Shown here: in pieces, positions 1 through 8,118 of the stretch | Layout of the letters: every line of letters starts with the position of its first letter | Numbering within the stretch: the first letter of the stretch is position 1 | Program-made: the position numbers and the translations under genes | Origin: Phycisphaerae bacterium | GTDB taxonomy: Bacteria > Planctomycetota > Phycisphaerae > Phycisphaerales > SM1A02 | Direction: 5' to 3' | Assembly: GCA_002705085.1 (NCBI GenBank) | Contig: PAHO01000048.1 | Location: 53,580 to 98,773, forward strand | Length of the DNA stretch: 45,194 nucleotides | The notes under the pieces: generated by a model | What the model was told of the DNA's origin: nothing | Database searches by the model: none | The model's input: the letters and a program-made list of their open reading frames with translations, nothing else

Positions 1-452
1 GGAATAACGCTTTGTTCATCGACGCTGTTGACCGCGACCAGACCGAGGGTCAGCTCCCGACCAGCGCCATCGATCTGAATTCGGGAAAGCTGCGCGGCCC
101 GCGCCAGGTCCTCCGCTTCGGAAAACGGCTCCGGATCGAGCACCCGGAGAGAAAGTTTGCCATTGGAGGCCTGAACCATCTCCTCAAGGAACTCTTGGAC
201 GCGCTGGCCATACGTACGAAAATTTGGAAGATTTTCAGCACTCTTTTTTGAGTAATAGAAGTCCAGTCGTACCGGCTCATCAAGCTCCCGCAAGAGTGGA
301 CTCACCCCATCCGAAAGCGAGTACAACCCGTCTTCGGTCAGATCCACGCGAAGACCCGGCAGGCCGGTTGAAATCAAAATGTTCAACGCGAACACCGCAA
401 TCAGCAGCAGTGCCGATCCAAACATCGCAGTTTGGGCAGATTTGGTGTTCAA
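1..452 (-). CDS. GldG-like ABC transporter auxiliary protein, partial (3' end outside window)
   Basis: The frame starts at a TTG (452-450), one base after the stop of the permease gene, and is open to the window edge, giving about 150 residues. One N-terminal membrane helix (about residues 10-32) is followed by the segment RVDLTEDGLYSLSDG, typical of GldG-type proteins (ABC-type uncharacterised transport family), then a soluble region. In this family the protein sits in the inner membrane with a large periplasmic domain and works with the GldA ATPase and GldF permease encoded just upstream. An ATG at 425 is an alternative start but would cut into the helix. The substrate is unknown; the link to gliding is by family name only. 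Confidence 0.75.
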   Translation of the reverse strand, partial: MNTKSAQTAMFGSALLLIAVFALNILISTGLPGLRVDLTEDGLYSLSDGVSPLLRELDEPVRLDFYYSKKSAENLPNFRTYGQRVQEFLEEMVQASNGKLSLRVLDPEPFSEAEDLARAAQLSRIQIDGAGRELTLGLVAVNSVDEQSVI

Positions 453-453
453 G

Positions 454-1188
454 TCAGGCCGCCTTTCGCCAATCGATCACAGCCGTGTTGATCATCAAGA
501 ACGCCACGATCAAGCTTGCGAAGTACAACACATCGCGAAGATCAATCACCCCTCGCACCATCGAATCAAAGTGCGTCAGGACTCCGATGGCCGAAAGACC
601 TTCAACCACCATGTTGGGAGCCCAGCTTCGGAAGAAATCGAGCACCACTGAAAATCCGGAAAGCAACAGCAAGAAGCAGACCGCCGCACAAAGGACGAAC
701 GCCACCACTTGATTCTTGGTCAGGCTGCTGATGGCGCTGCCAATGGCCAAGAACGCGCCCGCGGTCAACCAAGAGGCCAAGTAGGAGCACACAATGACGC
801 CGTGATCCGGCTCCCCAAGAAATGAAACGGTCCACCACATGGGCACTGTGAGGAGGAGCGCAAGACCAGAGAATGCCCAAGCCGCAAAAAATTTGCCCAG
901 CACCAAATCTTGCATGGTCAAAGGCAGGGTGGCGATCAACTCAATGGTGCCCGTCCGTCGCTCTTCGGCCCACAGTCTCATGGAGATGGCCGGCACCAAG
1001 AAGAGATACAACCAAGGGTGGAACTGAAAGAATGGCCGGAGGTCCGCCTGCCCGCGGTCAAAGAAGCCGCCAATATTGAAGGCGAACATACTCGACAAAA
1101 ACAAGAAGACGACCAAAAAGATCGCCGCCAAAGGCGTGGCGAAATAGCCGGAAAATTCGCGGCGAAACACAATACCGATCCTTCTCAC
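454..1188 (-). CDS. ABC-2 type permease, GldF-like
   Basis: A 244-residue integral membrane protein with about six hydrophobic segments (roughly residues 12-38, 60-80, 100-125, 135-158, 165-190 and 218-238). The motif WAEERRTGTIELIATLPL near residue 75 is characteristic of ABC-2 permeases of the GldF/NosY group. The GTG start lies in a GTGA overlap with the ATPase stop, preceded by GAGGAGG within the ATPase gene, so translation is coupled. With the upstream ATPase and downstream GldG-like gene it forms a three-gene transporter operon in the inner membrane. The transported substrate cannot be read from sequence. Confidence 0.85.
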   Translation of the reverse strand: MRRIGIVFRREFSGYFATPLAAIFLVVFLFLSSMFAFNIGGFFDRGQADLRPFFQFHPWLYLFLVPAISMRLWAEERRTGTIELIATLPLTMQDLVLGKFFAAWAFSGLALLLTVPMWWTVSFLGEPDHGVIVCSYLASWLTAGAFLAIGSAISSLTKNQVVAFVLCAAVCFLLLLSGFSVVLDFFRSWAPNMVVEGLSAIGVLTHFDSMVRGVIDLRDVLYFASLIVAFLMINTAVIDWRKAA

Positions 1189-1946
1189 TGGCCTGCCTCC
1201 TCGAGGTCACCACTGGTCACCGAGCGGAACACCGCATCGAGGGCGGAGCCACCAGACTCTTCTGGGGCCCTCGCCACCAAACGCGCTGGTGTTTCGTCAA
1301 CCACCACCTTCCCCTTGTTGATGATGACCGCTCTGGTGCAAACCGCTTCGACTTCTTCCAAGATGTGCGTCGACAACACAATGGCTTTGCCTTGACTCGC
1401 GCCCATTTCCGAAATCAAATTCCGAACCTCATGCTTTTGATTGGGATCCAAGCCATCGGTTGGTTCATCCAAAATCAAAACAGGTGGGTCGTGCAAAATG
1501 GCCTGGGCCAGTCCAACCCGGCGCTTGAAGCCTTTGGACAGTGTCTCAATGGTCTGGCCAAGAACCTGTCCCAAGTGGATTCTCTCAATCACTTGCTCAA
1601 CCCGATGGCGCGCCTCTGATCCCATGAAGCCTCGAGCCTGTGCGATAAACATCAAGAAGTCTCGCACCCTCATGTCGGGATAAGCCGGCGCACCCTCCGG
1701 GAGGTAGCCCATTCGGCGCCGGGCCTCCAGAGGATCCGTATCCAACGCCACGCCGGCCAACTGAACAGTTCCGGAATCAGCTTCAAGGAACCCGGTCAGC
1801 ATGCGCATGGTGGTGCTTTTGCCGGCACCGTTGGGGCCGAGGAAGCCGAGGACTTCACCAGCAGAAACGTTGAGATTGATCCCATTGACTGCCTTGATGG
1901 CACCAAACTTCTTCCGAAGATCTTTTGCTTCAATCAGCGTGGTCAT
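1185..1946 (-). CDS. ABC transporter ATPase, GldA/ABC-2 type
   Basis: A 253-residue nucleotide-binding subunit that powers the adjacent permease. Walker A GPNGAGKST is near residue 38, the signature region LSKGFKRRVGLAQAI near 137, and Walker B with LILDEPTDGLDP follows it; the H-loop is in STHILEE. The start at 1946 (MTTLIEAKDL) is chosen because GGAGG lies five bases upstream; an in-frame ATG six codons further up (1964) lacks this. It is the first gene of the ATPase-permease-GldG operon. A family assignment to ABC-2 exporters is firm; the substrate is unknown. Confidence 0.9.
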   Translation of the reverse strand: MTTLIEAKDLRKKFGAIKAVNGINLNVSAGEVLGFLGPNGAGKSTTMRMLTGFLEADSGTVQLAGVALDTDPLEARRRMGYLPEGAPAYPDMRVRDFLMFIAQARGFMGSEARHRVEQVIERIHLGQVLGQTIETLSKGFKRRVGLAQAILHDPPVLILDEPTDGLDPNQKHEVRNLISEMGASQGKAIVLSTHILEEVEAVCTRAVIINKGKVVVDETPARLVARAPEESGGSALDAVFRSVTSGDLEEAGQ

Positions 1947-2035
1947 ACTTTCCTCCACCAACAAAAAACGCTGAGCCTAGAGCACCAAGATAATTTTTCG
2001 AAGAGCGGTACGTCTGCCTTGCCGACGAGGTTCGC

Positions 2036-2818
2036 TCATACATCTGGTGAATTCGGTGGAGATCCAGGGCGACGCCATGGATTGATTCGACGACCTCGCT
2101 TCCGGACTTGTCGATTGATCAACTCCACAAAAATCGAGAAGCCCATCGCGAAGTAGATGTACCCCTTTTCGATGTGGAAATGGACCCCTTCTGCCGTCAG
2201 CATGACTCCAATGAGCAGCAAGAACGCCAAAGCAAGCGTCTTCACAGTGGGGTTCTTGGACACAAACGTCGAGATTCCTTCCGCCAGTGCGAGCATGATG
2301 CCCACAGAAATCAATACCGCGACCACCATGACCGAAAGCGCGTCGGCCATGCCGACTGCGGTGATCACGCTGTCCAAACTGAACACCAAGTCCATCAACA
2401 TCACTTGGAGCAGCACTCCTCCAAAGCTGGCAGTTTTGCCCTGAGATGACTGGTCAGCATGATGATCACCCTCCACCAACTCATGCATTTCCATGACAGC
2501 TTTGGCCATCAGGACCAACCCACCAGCCAACATGATGAGGTCACGAACCGAGGGTTCGAAGTGCACGATGGACAGATCCAAAGCAAACAACGGCGCAGTC
2601 AGACCCGTCAACCAACCAATGGTGAACAGCAAAATCACGCGCATGGCCATGGCACCGATCAATCCAAGCCTTCGTGCCGCGGCGCGTCGGGCTTCCGGAA
2701 GTCGGTCACAGAGCACCGAAATAAAGACGACATTGTCGATCCCCAACACCGTTTCCATGGCGGTCAAGGTCAACAGAGCCAAAAGGCCTTCAGTGGTCAG
2801 CAGAGCGGCAAAATCCAT
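2036..2818 (-). CDS. TerC family integral membrane protein
   Basis: A 260-residue polytopic membrane protein. It has the family hallmarks: TAMETVLGIDNVVFIS near the N-terminus and MDLVFSLDSVITAVGMAD in the middle, two related acidic membrane motifs (ExxLxxDN and DxxFSxDS). About seven hydrophobic segments are visible, with a His/Asp-rich loop (EGDHHADQ) at about residues 118-124 and a basic C-terminal tail. TerC proteins have been linked to tellurite resistance and to metal (manganese) export; which applies here is not shown. It stands alone after the tandem terminators of the upstream gene, so it probably has its own promoter just before 2818. Confidence 0.85.
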   Translation of the reverse strand: MDFAALLTTEGLLALLTLTAMETVLGIDNVVFISVLCDRLPEARRAAARRLGLIGAMAMRVILLFTIGWLTGLTAPLFALDLSIVHFEPSVRDLIMLAGGLVLMAKAVMEMHELVEGDHHADQSSQGKTASFGGVLLQVMLMDLVFSLDSVITAVGMADALSVMVVAVLISVGIMLALAEGISTFVSKNPTVKTLALAFLLLIGVMLTAEGVHFHIEKGYIYFAMGFSIFVELINRQVRKRGRRINPWRRPGSPPNSPDV

Positions 2819-2848
2819 AGCAACAGCCTAACTGGCTTCCATACGCCA

Positions 2849-2888
2849 TAAAAAGAGGCCCGGGCGGCGCAGAGCGCCGGCCCGAGCC
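2849..2888 (-). terminator. Strong intrinsic terminator (distal of two)
   Basis: A GC-rich stem (2857-2870 with 2874-2888; one mismatch and one bulge) with a three-base loop is followed on the minus strand by CTCTTTTTA. It lies between the DUF5916 gene end (3004) and the TerC start (2818). Confidence 0.75.
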
Positions 2889-2899
2889 CTTCCGGGGGT

Positions 2900-2926
2900 A
2901 AAAAAGTGTTGGGCTATTGTAAGCCC
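2900..2926 (-). terminator. Possible proximal intrinsic terminator
   Basis: GGGCT (2911-2915) pairs with AGCCC (2922-2926) around a six-base loop; on the minus strand TTTTTT (2905-2900) follows five bases after the stem. The stem is short, so this alone would be weak, but it precedes the strong terminator at 2849-2888. Confidence 0.45.
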
Positions 2927-3003
2927 GGCATGTCCCGAGTGTGTCCCAAGGGTTCAATTTTGTCTGGTTGTGGACAACACGTCGATCTGTTGGCAAGAGG
3001 TTG

Positions 3004-5088
3004 TCAGAATCGGATGGACCAGCCCAACTTTGCTGCGACGGCTCGGCGTTCAGGACGAAATGAGTCCTCCTCATCGCGAAGAAGACCTTCATCGATGGCG
3101 ACAAAAAAGTCTCGATCCGGGCCCAAAACCCAGCGCAGGCGACCAGACAGACCAAGCAAATCAGAAGCGTTGTCGTATTGCAGGCGCACATTAAAGGTGA
3201 CGTCGTCACTGGGACTCACATCAACCCGAGCCCGAATGACCCGCACGAGCTCACTTTGTCCGCTGTACGTCAGCTTGTTCCATTCCATGGCCACTGCGGC
3301 CGCAAGTCCAGTTTGAATACGCCAATCCAGACTCCCGGAGTACTGCAACCGCTCCCCGTTGTAGTACTCACCACCCCCCAAATTGACGCTTCCAGAAACT
3401 GATTCCTGTTTGGGGGTTGACCACGACATGTTGCCCCGCCAATAGTCGTACTCACCTACATCCACCGTCACGCCGTCAATTGGACTAAACGCGTCAGCAA
3501 GCTGCTCCTGATATCGCTCCACTTTGACGCTGATCCGATCCCCCCGTTCAGATTGGATTTCTACAGGCTCAAAAGTCATGCGATCGAAGCTGGCATCGGG
3601 ACGGATCTCGTCGTAAACCGAACCAGAGAATCCAACCTCCACACGGCGGATCGAGGGATCAGATGGGCGCCATGCTCTAGAAATGCTGTAAAACCACTCG
3701 TCTGCTTCTGGAACACGAACAAAGCCCAACTTCGGGTCAAACCCTTCAAGCAACCGAGCGACCCCTCCCCGGATCGAGAACCTGTCACTGGAGTACGACA
3801 GCTTCCCCCCAAAAGCACCACCTGAGCTCCCTTCGTTGTCTGTGAATTGAGCCCATACGTTGCCCGTCGCCGTGCCTCCATCTTCAAGATCGCTTCGCCG
3901 CCAATTGAAATCTGCGCCAGCCGTCGCCGCACGTCCTCCCGCAGGATCACCCCAAGTCATGATGATCCCCGCCGTTGATTCACGAAGAACATCTGTGCGA
4001 AGTCGAAGCACGCCCAGATGCTCACCGTCAACGGCACCGCCGCCCTTCATCTTGGTGCTCAAAAATCCCAAGCGATACTGCCCAAGCCGACCAGTCGCTT
4101 TGACCCCAAGGTCCACATCTTGGCGGTTCCCGCTGGCGTCCAATCCAATACGACGGCTGTAAAACGGAAGAGGATCACGAAAGATGCCTCCGAAGTCATA
4201 GAGGTCTGAATCGTCCAGAAAGAAATCTCGCCGCTCCGGAAAGAACAACGGAAACCGCCCCAAGTTCACTTGGCGATCGTCCACTTCGGTCTCAGCAAAA
4301 TCAGTGTTGGCCGTCACGGTCAACCGAAGGCCGGGCCGAGGATCAAACGAGAGATCAAACCCAGTATCTCCAGTGGTGCTCTTGGGAACGCCATTGTTGT
4401 CTTGATGGCGAATCACACCGTAGGGGCGGAACGTCCACTGGGTTGGGACTTTGACTTCTGCAAATCCACCGAGACCGGCATCGTCTTCAAAAGCGGTCCA
4501 GGAACGGCCCTGCTCAATGACGCGCCAGCGAACAAGTTCTCGGGGCCGTCGGTGTTGCCGGGCAAAATTAAAATGCCAGACATCAACCCCAGGTTGAATT
4601 TGCAGGCCCTCCCAAGGCAATCTGATTTCAGCGGTCCATCCCTCTTCGTCGATCTGGACCGCCGCCTCCCATGGGGTGTCCCAAGCCGAACGTTGACGTC
4701 CATTGGCGCTCAACAGGGAATCACCCATGCCACCCCCGGCGCCCACCGAAAAGACCCGACCCTCACGGCGACTGCCAATCGGATCAACCGCGATGTAGAC
4801 ACAATCGTCCCCAGAAAAATCTGGATCACGCCCTCGCTGCACCGCACGGATGGATTCAGGTTCACTGTCCCAACAACGGAAAAGAACCCACAAGGCCTGC
4901 GTATCCTTCACCAGACGAACCTCAATGGGGTCAGTGGGAGCTGCACCAACATTGGGCTCAATGACCCGGAGGTCGTCCAAGACCAGTGCTTCCGCCCATG
5001 CAGCGTCATCCCGGAATCCGTCCACGACAGGAGGTTCCGCGACGTACGGAATCACCGGTGGCACTGACAACAGAAGGGTGGCAAGCAT
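3004..5088 (-). CDS. DUF5916-type protein: CBM9-like domain plus outer-membrane barrel
   Basis: A 694-residue protein with a short signal peptide (MLATLLLSVPPV). Residues about 15-190 look like a CBM9-like domain (start PPVVDGFRDDAAW; ends with EIRLPWEGLQIQPG). The remainder matches the DUF5916 pattern, including the block FPLFFPERRDFFLDDSDLY and many alternating amphipathic strands; it ends in Phe (SIRF), as outer-membrane barrels usually do. Expected location is the outer membrane. Its ligand and role are unknown. It lies only 51 bp downstream of nusG, where rplK is normally found, and is followed by two terminators, so it may be read from the nusG transcript. Confidence 0.75.
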   Translation of the reverse strand: MLATLLLSVPPVIPYVAEPPVVDGFRDDAAWAEALVLDDLRVIEPNVGAAPTDPIEVRLVKDTQALWVLFRCWDSEPESIRAVQRGRDPDFSGDDCVYIAVDPIGSRREGRVFSVGAGGGMGDSLLSANGRQRSAWDTPWEAAVQIDEEGWTAEIRLPWEGLQIQPGVDVWHFNFARQHRRPRELVRWRVIEQGRSWTAFEDDAGLGGFAEVKVPTQWTFRPYGVIRHQDNNGVPKSTTGDTGFDLSFDPRPGLRLTVTANTDFAETEVDDRQVNLGRFPLFFPERRDFFLDDSDLYDFGGIFRDPLPFYSRRIGLDASGNRQDVDLGVKATGRLGQYRLGFLSTKMKGGGAVDGEHLGVLRLRTDVLRESTAGIIMTWGDPAGGRAATAGADFNWRRSDLEDGGTATGNVWAQFTDNEGSSGGAFGGKLSYSSDRFSIRGGVARLLEGFDPKLGFVRVPEADEWFYSISRAWRPSDPSIRRVEVGFSGSVYDEIRPDASFDRMTFEPVEIQSERGDRISVKVERYQEQLADAFSPIDGVTVDVGEYDYWRGNMSWSTPKQESVSGSVNLGGGEYYNGERLQYSGSLDWRIQTGLAAAVAMEWNKLTYSGQSELVRVIRARVDVSPSDDVTFNVRLQYDNASDLLGLSGRLRWVLGPDRDFFVAIDEGLLRDEEDSFRPERRAVAAKLGWSIRF

Positions 5089-5139
5089 GCAATGCGACTC
5101 TAGGAGAGCGCGGGAGGCAACAGTTTCATTTTGCTGGGT

Positions 5140-5772
5140 TCAGGACTCAACTTTGGAAATTTGCCAATACTCCAGCTCGACTGGAGCCTGACGGCCAAAG
5201 ATGGTGACCAAAACGCGAACAATGCCACGCTCCGGCAATACTTCGTCGACCGTACCCTCGTAACTGGCAAATGGACCTTCGTTGATGGTCACATTGTCGC
5301 CCTTTTCGAACTCGAGCTTGACCTCAGCTTCGCTGTCGGGGACCCGTGAGTCGAAAAGCATCTTTTCAACTTCATCAGCGGTCATCGGGGTGGGTCGGCC
5401 AGCGGTGCCGACAAAATCGCCAACGCCAGTGGTTTCTTTGATCAAGAAAAAGACATCTTGTTGGATACGACCGTCGTCTTCCAACTTCATCTCCACGAAC
5501 ACGTAGCCGGGATACAACTTGGTTTCGACCACGCGACGCTTGCCGTTTTGCAACGTCTGGCTCTTCTCGGTCGGCACCATAATCCGGCCAACCCAAGATT
5601 CCTTCTCTTCGATCTGCACCTTCCTGAGGAGGGTCTCACGAACAGAATTCTCTTTGTTGGAAGCCACACGAAGGACAAACCAGTCCATGCCCTCGCGATA
5701 CGCCGGCAAATCGGCAGCGGGATCGAATGGACGATCTTCTTCTGGGGTAACAGCTTCTGCTTCTTCGGTCAT
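5140..5772 (-). CDS. nusG: Transcription termination/antitermination protein NusG
   Basis: A 210-residue NusG. After an acidic N-terminal extension of about 28 residues the NGN domain begins at MDWFVLRVASNKE; YPGYVFVEM is the conserved NGN motif. A linker (GRPTPMTADEVEKML) leads to the C-terminal KOW domain (KGDNVTINEGPFASYEG). NusG binds RNA polymerase to raise processivity and recruits Rho (rho is also in this window) or the ribosome through KOW. It sits 21 bp after secE, as in most bacteria. The missing rplK downstream is unusual. Confidence 0.96.
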   Translation of the reverse strand: MTEEAEAVTPEEDRPFDPAADLPAYREGMDWFVLRVASNKENSVRETLLRKVQIEEKESWVGRIMVPTEKSQTLQNGKRRVVETKLYPGYVFVEMKLEDDGRIQQDVFFLIKETTGVGDFVGTAGRPTPMTADEVEKMLFDSRVPDSEAEVKLEFEKGDNVTINEGPFASYEGTVDEVLPERGIVRVLVTIFGRQAPVELEYWQISKVES

Positions 5773-5793
5773 GGGGGTTCTTTCCGCCAGAAA

Positions 5794-6204
5794 TCAGGCG
5801 ATCTTCTCGAGCACACCAACTTGCTGGAACAAGAATTGGAAGCCCTTGTCCACCACGAAAGTGATGGCGGCCACCAAAAGGGTGAGGCCAATCACGACTC
5901 GGGTCGCACCGAAGATTTCACGGCGGGTGGACCAGTTCACTTTTCGCATCTCCACTTCGGTTGCGATCAAGAAATCAACAAACCGCTGGTTGAAGGCGAA
6001 GTAACGGGCACCGACGAGGGAGAGTGGGATCAAAAACAGAAGGCTTCCGGCGGCCTGAACCCAGACTTGCTCGACACCTTCAATACGAGGACCAGAAGCC
6101 AATGCGCCGAAAAGCCAAACCGCGCCCATGGCAACCACCAGCCCGTAGGCAATGGCGCTCATCACGCGGGTCCAAAATCCTTCTTCAGCTTTGTAGATTT
6201 GCAT
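5794..6204 (-). CDS. secE: Preprotein translocase subunit SecE
   Basis: A 136-residue SecE of the longer three-helix type, comparable with enterobacterial SecE rather than the single-helix type. Hydrophobic segments lie at about residues 15-37, 47-67 and 102-125. The conserved amphipathic/cytosolic motif is FLIATEVEMRKVNWSTRREI, directly before the last helix. SecE clamps SecY in the inner membrane. GGAG sits eight bases before the ATG. It is placed between tRNA-Trp and nusG, the standard arrangement. Confidence 0.95.
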   Translation of the reverse strand: MQIYKAEEGFWTRVMSAIAYGLVVAMGAVWLFGALASGPRIEGVEQVWVQAAGSLLFLIPLSLVGARYFAFNQRFVDFLIATEVEMRKVNWSTRREIFGATRVVIGLTLLVAAITFVVDKGFQFLFQQVGVLEKIA

Positions 6205-6227
6205 AAGCTCAACTCCGGTCTGGAGAG

Positions 6228-6300
6228 CACGCCAGGAGTGACTCGAACACTCGACCTACGGATTTGGAATCCGTTGCTCTGCCAACTGAGCTACTGGCGT
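6228..6300 (-). tRNA. trnW: tRNA-Trp (CCA anticodon)
   Basis: A 73-nt cloverleaf on the minus strand: acceptor ACGCCAG/CTGGCGT, D-arm GCTC/GAGC, anticodon stem ACGGA/TCCGT with loop TTCCAAA (anticodon CCA), T-arm GAGTG/CACTC with loop TTCGAGT, discriminator G. The CCA end is not encoded. All stems pair fully. It lies between rpmG and secE, a widely conserved position. Confidence 0.97.
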
Positions 6301-6332
6301 ATGAACGCCACCGTGGCGGCGGTTTTCAGAAC

Positions 6333-6352
6333 GGGACACTCCCGAGTGTCCC
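6333..6352 (-). other. Perfect hairpin between rpmG and tRNA-Trp
   Basis: GGGACACT and AGTGTCCC (8 bp, no mismatch) flank the four-base loop CCCG. No U-run follows on the minus strand, so it is more likely an RNA processing or mRNA 3'-end stability element than an intrinsic terminator. Confidence 0.6.
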
Positions 6353-6359
6353 AAGTTTG

Positions 6360-6536
6360 TTACTTCCGCTTGATCTTGTGAAGGGTGTGCTTGCGAAGGC
6401 GAGGACAGAACTTCTTGAAGCCCTCTTTCACCTTCTCATCAATGCCGCCCTTGACGCGGATTTGCGTGCGATAGTTGAGGTCACCGGTTTCGGTGCACTG
6501 CAGCCACACATATTCACGGTCCATCTTCTTGGCCAA
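6360..6536 (-). CDS. rpmG: Large ribosomal subunit protein bL33
   Basis: A 58-residue basic protein starting MAKKMDREYVWLQCTETGD and ending KHTLHKIKRK. The pattern REYVWLxCTETG..NYRT is the bL33 family signature; only one Cys remains in the first pair region and one (KKFCPRLRKHT) in the second, so the four-Cys zinc form is not complete. The TTG at 6536 is preferred over the ATG at 6524 because GGAG lies seven bases before the TTG. It sits between tuf and tRNA-Trp, as in many bacteria. Confidence 0.92.
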   Translation of the reverse strand: MAKKMDREYVWLQCTETGDLNYRTQIRVKGGIDEKVKEGFKKFCPRLRKHTLHKIKRK

Positions 6537-6567
6537 GGTCCAACTCCAGTCTTACGGAAGGGAAAGA

Positions 6568-6595
6568 CTGGGGACCGGCTGTCGCCGATCCCCAG
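6568..6595 (-). terminator. Hairpin after tuf, probable terminator or attenuator
   Basis: A 12-bp stem (one G-U pair on the minus strand; 6584-6595 with 6568-6579) closes a four-base loop and is followed by TCTTTCCCTTCC. The pyrimidine tail is weak for an intrinsic terminator, so partial read-through into rpmG is plausible. Confidence 0.6.
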
Positions 6596-6613
6596 CAAAA
6601 GGTCAATTCAAGA

Positions 6614-7810
6614 TCACTCGACGATCTCGGTGATCCGGCCGGAACCAACGGTTCGGCCACCTTCACGAATAGCGAAGGTCAAACCAGCTTCCATTGCGAT
6701 GGGCTTGTCACCCAGATCAATAGCCATCTGGACGTTGTCACCAGGCATGCACATTTCGGCACCGATGAGGTCCAACTTTCCGGTCACGTCGGTGGTGCGG
6801 AAGTAGAACTGAGGGGCATAGCCGGAGAAGAATGGGGTGTGACGACCGCCTTCTTCTTTGGTCAACACGTAGACCTCAGCCTTGAACTTGGTGTGAGGCT
6901 TGATGGTGCCTGGCTTGCAAAGAACTTGGCCGCGTTGGACGTCATCCTTTTCAACACCACGGAGCAAAGCGCCAACGTTGTCACCAGCACGACCCTCGTC
7001 GAGGATCTTCTGGAACATTTCGACACCAGTCACAGTGGTCTTCTTGTCGTCGCCGAGACCGATGATTTCGATTTCGTCACCGACTTTGACGATGCCCTGC
7101 TCGATACGGCCGGTCACCACAGTACCGCGACCCTTGATGGAGAAGACATCTTCCACAGGCATGAGGAAGTCTTTGTCGGTCTCACGTGGAGGCTCGGGGA
7201 TGTACTCGTCACAAGCAGCCATCAGTTCGTCGATGCACTTGTTGTTGTCGTCGTTGGTTGGATCGTCCAACGCAGGACGGGCTGCACCGCGAATCATGGG
7301 CAGATCGTCGCCGGGGAAGTCGTAGCTGGAGAGCAACTCGCGAACTTCCATCTCGACGAGCTCCAAGAGCTCCTCGTCGTCGACCATGTCGCACTTGTTG
7401 AGGAACACCACGAGAGCGGGGACCTGCACCTGCTTGGCGAGCAGGATGTGCTCACGGGTTTGAGGCATAGGACCGTCAGTCGCAGCCACCACCAAGATGC
7501 CGCCGTCCATTTGGGCAGCACCGGTGATCATGTTCTTGACATAGTCAGCGTGACCAGGGCAGTCGACGTGAGCGTAGTGACGATTTGCAGTCACATACTC
7601 TTGGTGAGAAGTCGCGATGGTGATACCACGAGCTTTCTCTTCGGGCGCGTTGTCGATTTGATCGAACGCGCGAGCGTCGGACTCTTCTGGGAAGCAATGC
7701 GCCTGCCGACAGCAGATCGCAGCAGTGAGAGTGGTCTTACCGTGGTCAATGTGACCAATGGTTCCGATGTTGACGTGCGGCTTACCCCGCTTAAATTCTT
7801 CCTTAGCCAT
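6614..7810 (-). CDS. tuf: Elongation factor Tu
   Basis: A 398-residue EF-Tu delivering aminoacyl-tRNA to the ribosome. G1 is GHIDHGKT, G3 DCPGHADY, G4 NKCD; domains 2 ([13 protein letters not shown]) and 3 ([21 protein letters not shown]) follow, and the end [15 protein letters not shown] is standard. Start 7810 ([16 protein letters not shown]) is fixed by the family N-terminus; a longer in-frame ATG at 7891 overlaps the structured leader. The stretch between G1 and switch I ([18 protein letters not shown]) is Cys-rich and differs from most EF-Tu sequences known to me. High expression is expected. Confidence 0.97.
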   Translation of the reverse strand: MAKEEFKRGKPHVNIGTIGHIDHGKTTLTAAICCRQAHCFPEESDARAFDQIDNAPEEKARGITIATSHQEYVTANRHYAHVDCPGHADYVKNMITGAAQMDGGILVVAATDGPMPQTREHILLAKQVQVPALVVFLNKCDMVDDEELLELVEMEVRELLSSYDFPGDDLPMIRGAARPALDDPTNDDNNKCIDELMAACDEYIPEPPRETDKDFLMPVEDVFSIKGRGTVVTGRIEQGIVKVGDEIEIIGLGDDKKTTVTGVEMFQKILDEGRAGDNVGALLRGVEKDDVQRGQVLCKPGTIKPHTKFKAEVYVLTKEEGGRHTPFFSGYAPQFYFRTTDVTGKLDLIGAEMCMPGDNVQMAIDLGDKPIAMEAGLTFAIREGGRTVGSGRITEIVE

Positions 7811-7832
7811 TCCGGGATGACTCCATCGTGAG

Positions 7833-7871
7833 GGGTCCAACTCGGACCCGGTTTGAAGATCTCGAACCGGG
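7833..7871 (-). promoter_or_regulatory. Structured tuf leader with two overlapping hairpins
   Basis: GGGTCC/GGACCC (7833-7838 with 7844-7849) and CCCGGTT/AACCGGG (7847-7853 with 7865-7871) share bases 7847-7849, so only one can form fully at a time. Both lie between tRNA-Thr and the tuf start, in the expected mRNA leader. A further 6-bp pairing (7871-7876 with 7894-7899) lies upstream in the transcript. No known riboswitch was recognised. Confidence 0.4.
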
Positions 7872-7945
7872 AACGGCCACCAAAGCCGCAATCCCGTTCA
7901 CGAATCCGTTCGAGTGGGGGGACGCATCCTGCGAACCCGATGACA

Positions 7946-8017
7946 AGCCACCGATGGGATTTGAACCCACGACCTCGCCCTTACCAAGGGAGCGCTCTAC
8001 CACTGAGCTACGGCGGC
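7946..8017 (-). tRNA. trnT: tRNA-Thr (GGT anticodon)
   Basis: A 72-nt cloverleaf on the minus strand: acceptor GCCGCCG/CGGTGGC (one G-U), D-arm GCTC/GAGC, anticodon loop TTGGTAA (anticodon GGT), T-arm GTGGG/CCCAT with loop TTCAAAT, discriminator T. The anticodon stem CTCCC/GGGCG holds a U-C mismatch at its second pair. It directly precedes tuf, as in many bacteria. Confidence 0.94.
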
Positions 8018-8118
8018 GATGTTGGACCAAAGGCCCATCAGTGACAACCGCCCCCACCGAGGTGAGAGCGAAGAGTCATTGTACCAAGTCAGGCGACGTT
8101 GGCAACATCTCCGGAAAA

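Noticed and set aside
2969-2977. TGTGGACAA, one mismatch to a DnaA box
   Set aside because: Single isolated match, no cluster of boxes or AT-rich unwinding region nearby, so no origin is called.
5458-6381. 307-codon plus-strand frame across nusG, secE and tRNA-Trp
   Set aside because: Antisense to three certain genes and runs through a tRNA; no protein features.
6839-7831. Long open frame (330 codons) on the plus strand opposite tuf
   Set aside because: It is the antisense shadow of a strongly conserved gene; codon structure follows EF-Tu on the other strand and it has no recognisable domain.
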